A stretch of DNA of 64,000 nucleotides from positions 1 through 64,000 of the forward strand of contig NZ_QMIK01000010.1 of the NCBI RefSeq assembly GCF_003316845.1, in the 5' to 3' direction. The DNA comes from Cognataquiflexum aquatile. Its GTDB lineage: Bacteria > Bacteroidota > Bacteroidia > Cytophagales > Cyclobacteriaceae. Under the pieces are notes generated by a model. The model searched no databases. It was not told the DNA's origin and saw only the letters and a list, made by a program, of their open reading frames with translations. Position numbers and translations under genes: made by a program. This document shows positions 62,691-64,000 of the stretch, one piece after another (the first letter of the stretch is position 1; each line of letters opens with the position of its first letter).

Positions 62691-63137
62691 ATGAATATTA
62701 GAGAAGCTAGGATTAATGACATAAAACAGATCCAAATCGTAAGAAATTCTGTCAAAGAAAATACTTTGTCTAATCCTGATTTAGTGACAGACAAGGATTG
62801 TGAAGTATTTATTACAGTAAGAGGGAAAGGTTGGGTTTGTGAAATTGAGAAACAAATTGTTGGATTTGCAATAGTTGACTTGAAAGAGAATAACATTTGG
62901 GCTTTATTTTTAGACCCTAAATTTGAGAGAAAAGGAATTGGACAAATATTACACAAGACAATGTTGGATTGGTATTTTACCCAGACAAAAGAAAAAGTTT
63001 GGTTAGGAACAGGTTTTGACACGAGAGCAGAAAAATTCTACAGAAAAGCAGGTTGGAAAGAAGTTGGAACACACGGAACAAAAGAAATCAAATTTGAAAT
63101 GACATTTAATAACTGGACAACAAGCCAACACCGCTAA
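62691..63137 (+). CDS. GNAT family N-acetyltransferase
   Basis: This 148-residue GNAT has the acetyl-CoA-binding loop in FERKGIGQILHKTMLDWYF (the R/Q-x-x-G-x-G/A motif appears as RKGIGQ) and TGFDTRAEKFYRKAGWKEVG with the usual Tyr near the C-terminus. The substrate is unknown; similar stand-alone GNATs acetylate amino groups. The region is more AT-rich than the upstream genes. Its last codons overlap CCAACACCGCTAA, a sequence that resembles cassette boundaries in Bacteroidota genomes. It may therefore be a horizontally moved gene. There is no operon partner. Confidence 0.85.
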   Translation: MNIREARINDIKQIQIVRNSVKENTLSNPDLVTDKDCEVFITVRGKGWVCEIEKQIVGFAIVDLKENNIWALFLDPKFERKGIGQILHKTMLDWYFTQTKEKVWLGTGFDTRAEKFYRKAGWKEVGTHGTKEIKFEMTFNNWTTSQHR

Positions 63138-63687
63138 TCGATTAGAAATATGAACATTAATCCAATGTTTTTCCTCTCAAATCACCGCAGATATTCTTTC
63201 GACACACAACTCTGCCAAAAACTTTGGGATCAGATAAAAGTCACCACCTGTCTGCTGAAAAGCAGCTTCTCTTGAACTGCAGGGCTTGTTTGGTTTTGAT
63301 TGGGATAAGAAATTGAAAATGCTAAAAAGAAGAATTGAAAGTCAGGTAAGAACCTGGCTTTTTTTATTTTGGCAAAAATCTGTGATTATTCTTCAAAGGC
63401 TCTTGATCTCTCATACCTGACTTTTACAAGACTTTATATAAACCCAAATAAAAAACCAAATGGACGGATTGGATATTTAGAATATTAGTTTTATGTTTAG
63501 ATATTTGAAATACCGCCAAAGGGCCTATCATTTAAATATTCAGTGTAAAATTGAGCGCGTGGTTAAAATAGTTAGCGGGCATTCTCTGTACCTAAAAAAA
63601 GTTGATTTCTTCTCCTAACGAAGTTATAATTATCTTGAAAAAGATTAGATTGTACTTAATCCTGAAATAGTCAGAATAATTTAAAAT
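63138..63687. other. Intergenic region with possible cassette boundaries and a remnant
   Basis: The 550-base gap has no intact gene. A palindrome CTAATCGATTAG lies at 63134-63145, directly after the GNAT stop. A short frame reads LQGLFGFDWDKKLKMLKRRI (about 63275-63340) and then runs into a terminator, so it may be the tail of a decayed gene. GTTAGCGGGCATTC (63571-63584) resembles ends of repeated elements in this phylum. The function is unclear. Confidence 0.4.
63340..63370 (+). terminator. Terminator in the gap after the GNAT gene
   Basis: AGTCAGGT (63340-63347) pairs with ACCTGGCT (63352-63359), one G-T wobble, followed by a long T-run. It lies far from any intact gene stop, and suggests a decayed gene ahead of it. 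Confidence 0.65.
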
Positions 63688-64000
63688 ATGGAAGATATAA
63701 TTACTTATGAAATTGAAAATTTTAAAAATTCGTTAGCTGAGGGCCCTGACATCAAGACTATCCTTGCTAAAAAAAATAAAAATTATATTGTAAAGTCAAT
63801 TGATCAAGAACTTAAAGCAAAATATTTTCAAGATGGTTGGGAACTTATTCGAGATAATGCAACTACTTCAAGAATAAAAAAAAATAAGGATCATGATATA
63901 CTATTTGAAGATAAAGTTTGGTCAATCTTAGCAAACATGGGGTTTGAAACCTTAAATGCAAACTCGAATTTAAAATTACCATACACAAAAGATAAAAATA
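63688..64000 (+). CDS. Partial gene, possibly DGQHR-type or nuclease-domain defence protein (truncated at window edge)
   Basis: The reading frame starts MEDIITYEIENFKNSL and continues open to the window end, giving about 104 residues. The segment DHDILFEDKVWSILANMGFETLNANSNLKLPYTKDKN resembles the N-terminal region of DGQHR-domain proteins, in which FEDxVWxLxxxxGFxxLN precedes an IDVFAxD...ECK nuclease core. The core itself lies beyond the edge, so this is a tentative match from memory. DGQHR proteins are often found in phage-defence loci. The gene is AT-rich like the adjacent GNAT, suggesting a transferred region. Confidence 0.5.
   Translation, partial: MEDIITYEIENFKNSLAEGPDIKTILAKKNKNYIVKSIDQELKAKYFQDGWELIRDNATTSRIKKNKDHDILFEDKVWSILANMGFETLNANSNLKLPYTKDKN

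Noticed and set aside
63126-63590. Integron attC site or array
   Set aside because: The CCGCTAA and GTTAGCGG ends are suggestive, but no paired core sites or integrase were found, so an integron cannot be called.

Overview
The window is a mostly chromosomal, housekeeping-rich stretch from a member of the Bacteroidota, most likely order Cytophagales (Cyclobacteriaceae-like; the genus cannot be fixed from this sequence). The evidence is a minus-strand 16S rRNA 5' end at the left edge, families largely restricted to this phylum (DUF2480, DUF1599, BT_3928-type DoxX protein, Bacteroidota FadL-like porin, PorT-like barrels), the absence of clear Shine-Dalgarno sequences, and promoters of the Bacteroidota type (TTTG, 19-20 bases, TAnnTTTG), best seen in front of rpmH and the rRNA operon.

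Layout. 1-4 kb: start of an rRNA operon, then a minus-strand operon rpmH-rnpA-S41 protease-tsaB-DUF2480. 4-13 kb: M61 peptidase, an M16 peptidase pair with a LolA-like domain that also occurs as a separate gene, a PfkB sugar/nucleoside kinase, a GNAT-like protein and a rhodanese. 13-18.5 kb: an Fnr/Crp regulator, an HSDR_N_2 nuclease-like protein, a lipoprotein amidohydrolase, a helix-hairpin-helix protein and hemA. 18.5-31 kb: WG-repeat protein, nfeD-floA, proS, a Trp/Gly/Met-rich lipoprotein, a FadL-like porin, aroK with BT_3928 and DUF1599 genes, folP-cdaA, a cold shock protein and a SixA phosphatase. 31-43.8 kb: SDR, hslU, lon, an IPT lipoprotein with an outer-membrane protein, dxr-rseP and a DegQ/HtrA protease. 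This makes the region unusually rich in proteolysis and envelope stress functions (S41, M61, M16, HslU, Lon, RseP, DegQ).

43.8-64 kb is more accessory: an orphan HEPN-like nucleotidyltransferase-partner protein, LVIVD lipoprotein, two barrels, an ABC exporter, a pentapeptide-repeat protein, a sugar-oxidoreductase group (zinc-type dehydrogenase lacking structural zinc ligands, two Gfo/Idh/MocA proteins, one with a Tat signal), hemN, a GH9 glucanase, a RelE/ParE toxin-antitoxin pair, two tandem serine hydrolases, a GNAT and a cut-off gene that may belong to a defence locus. This part is sprinkled with short palindromic repeats. The clearest is a decayed REP-associated (IS200-like) tyrosine transposase framed by two inverted pairs of 13-bp palindromes, which is the best candidate here for a REPIN/RAYT-type system.

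No tRNA, CRISPR array or prophage was seen. Nothing in the window is a convincing complete new multi-gene system. The most unusual items are the REP/RAYT remnant, the Trp/Met-rich lipoprotein, the M16-LolA fusion with its separate sibling, the partly homogenised serine-hydrolase pair and the truncated nuclease-like gene at the right edge.
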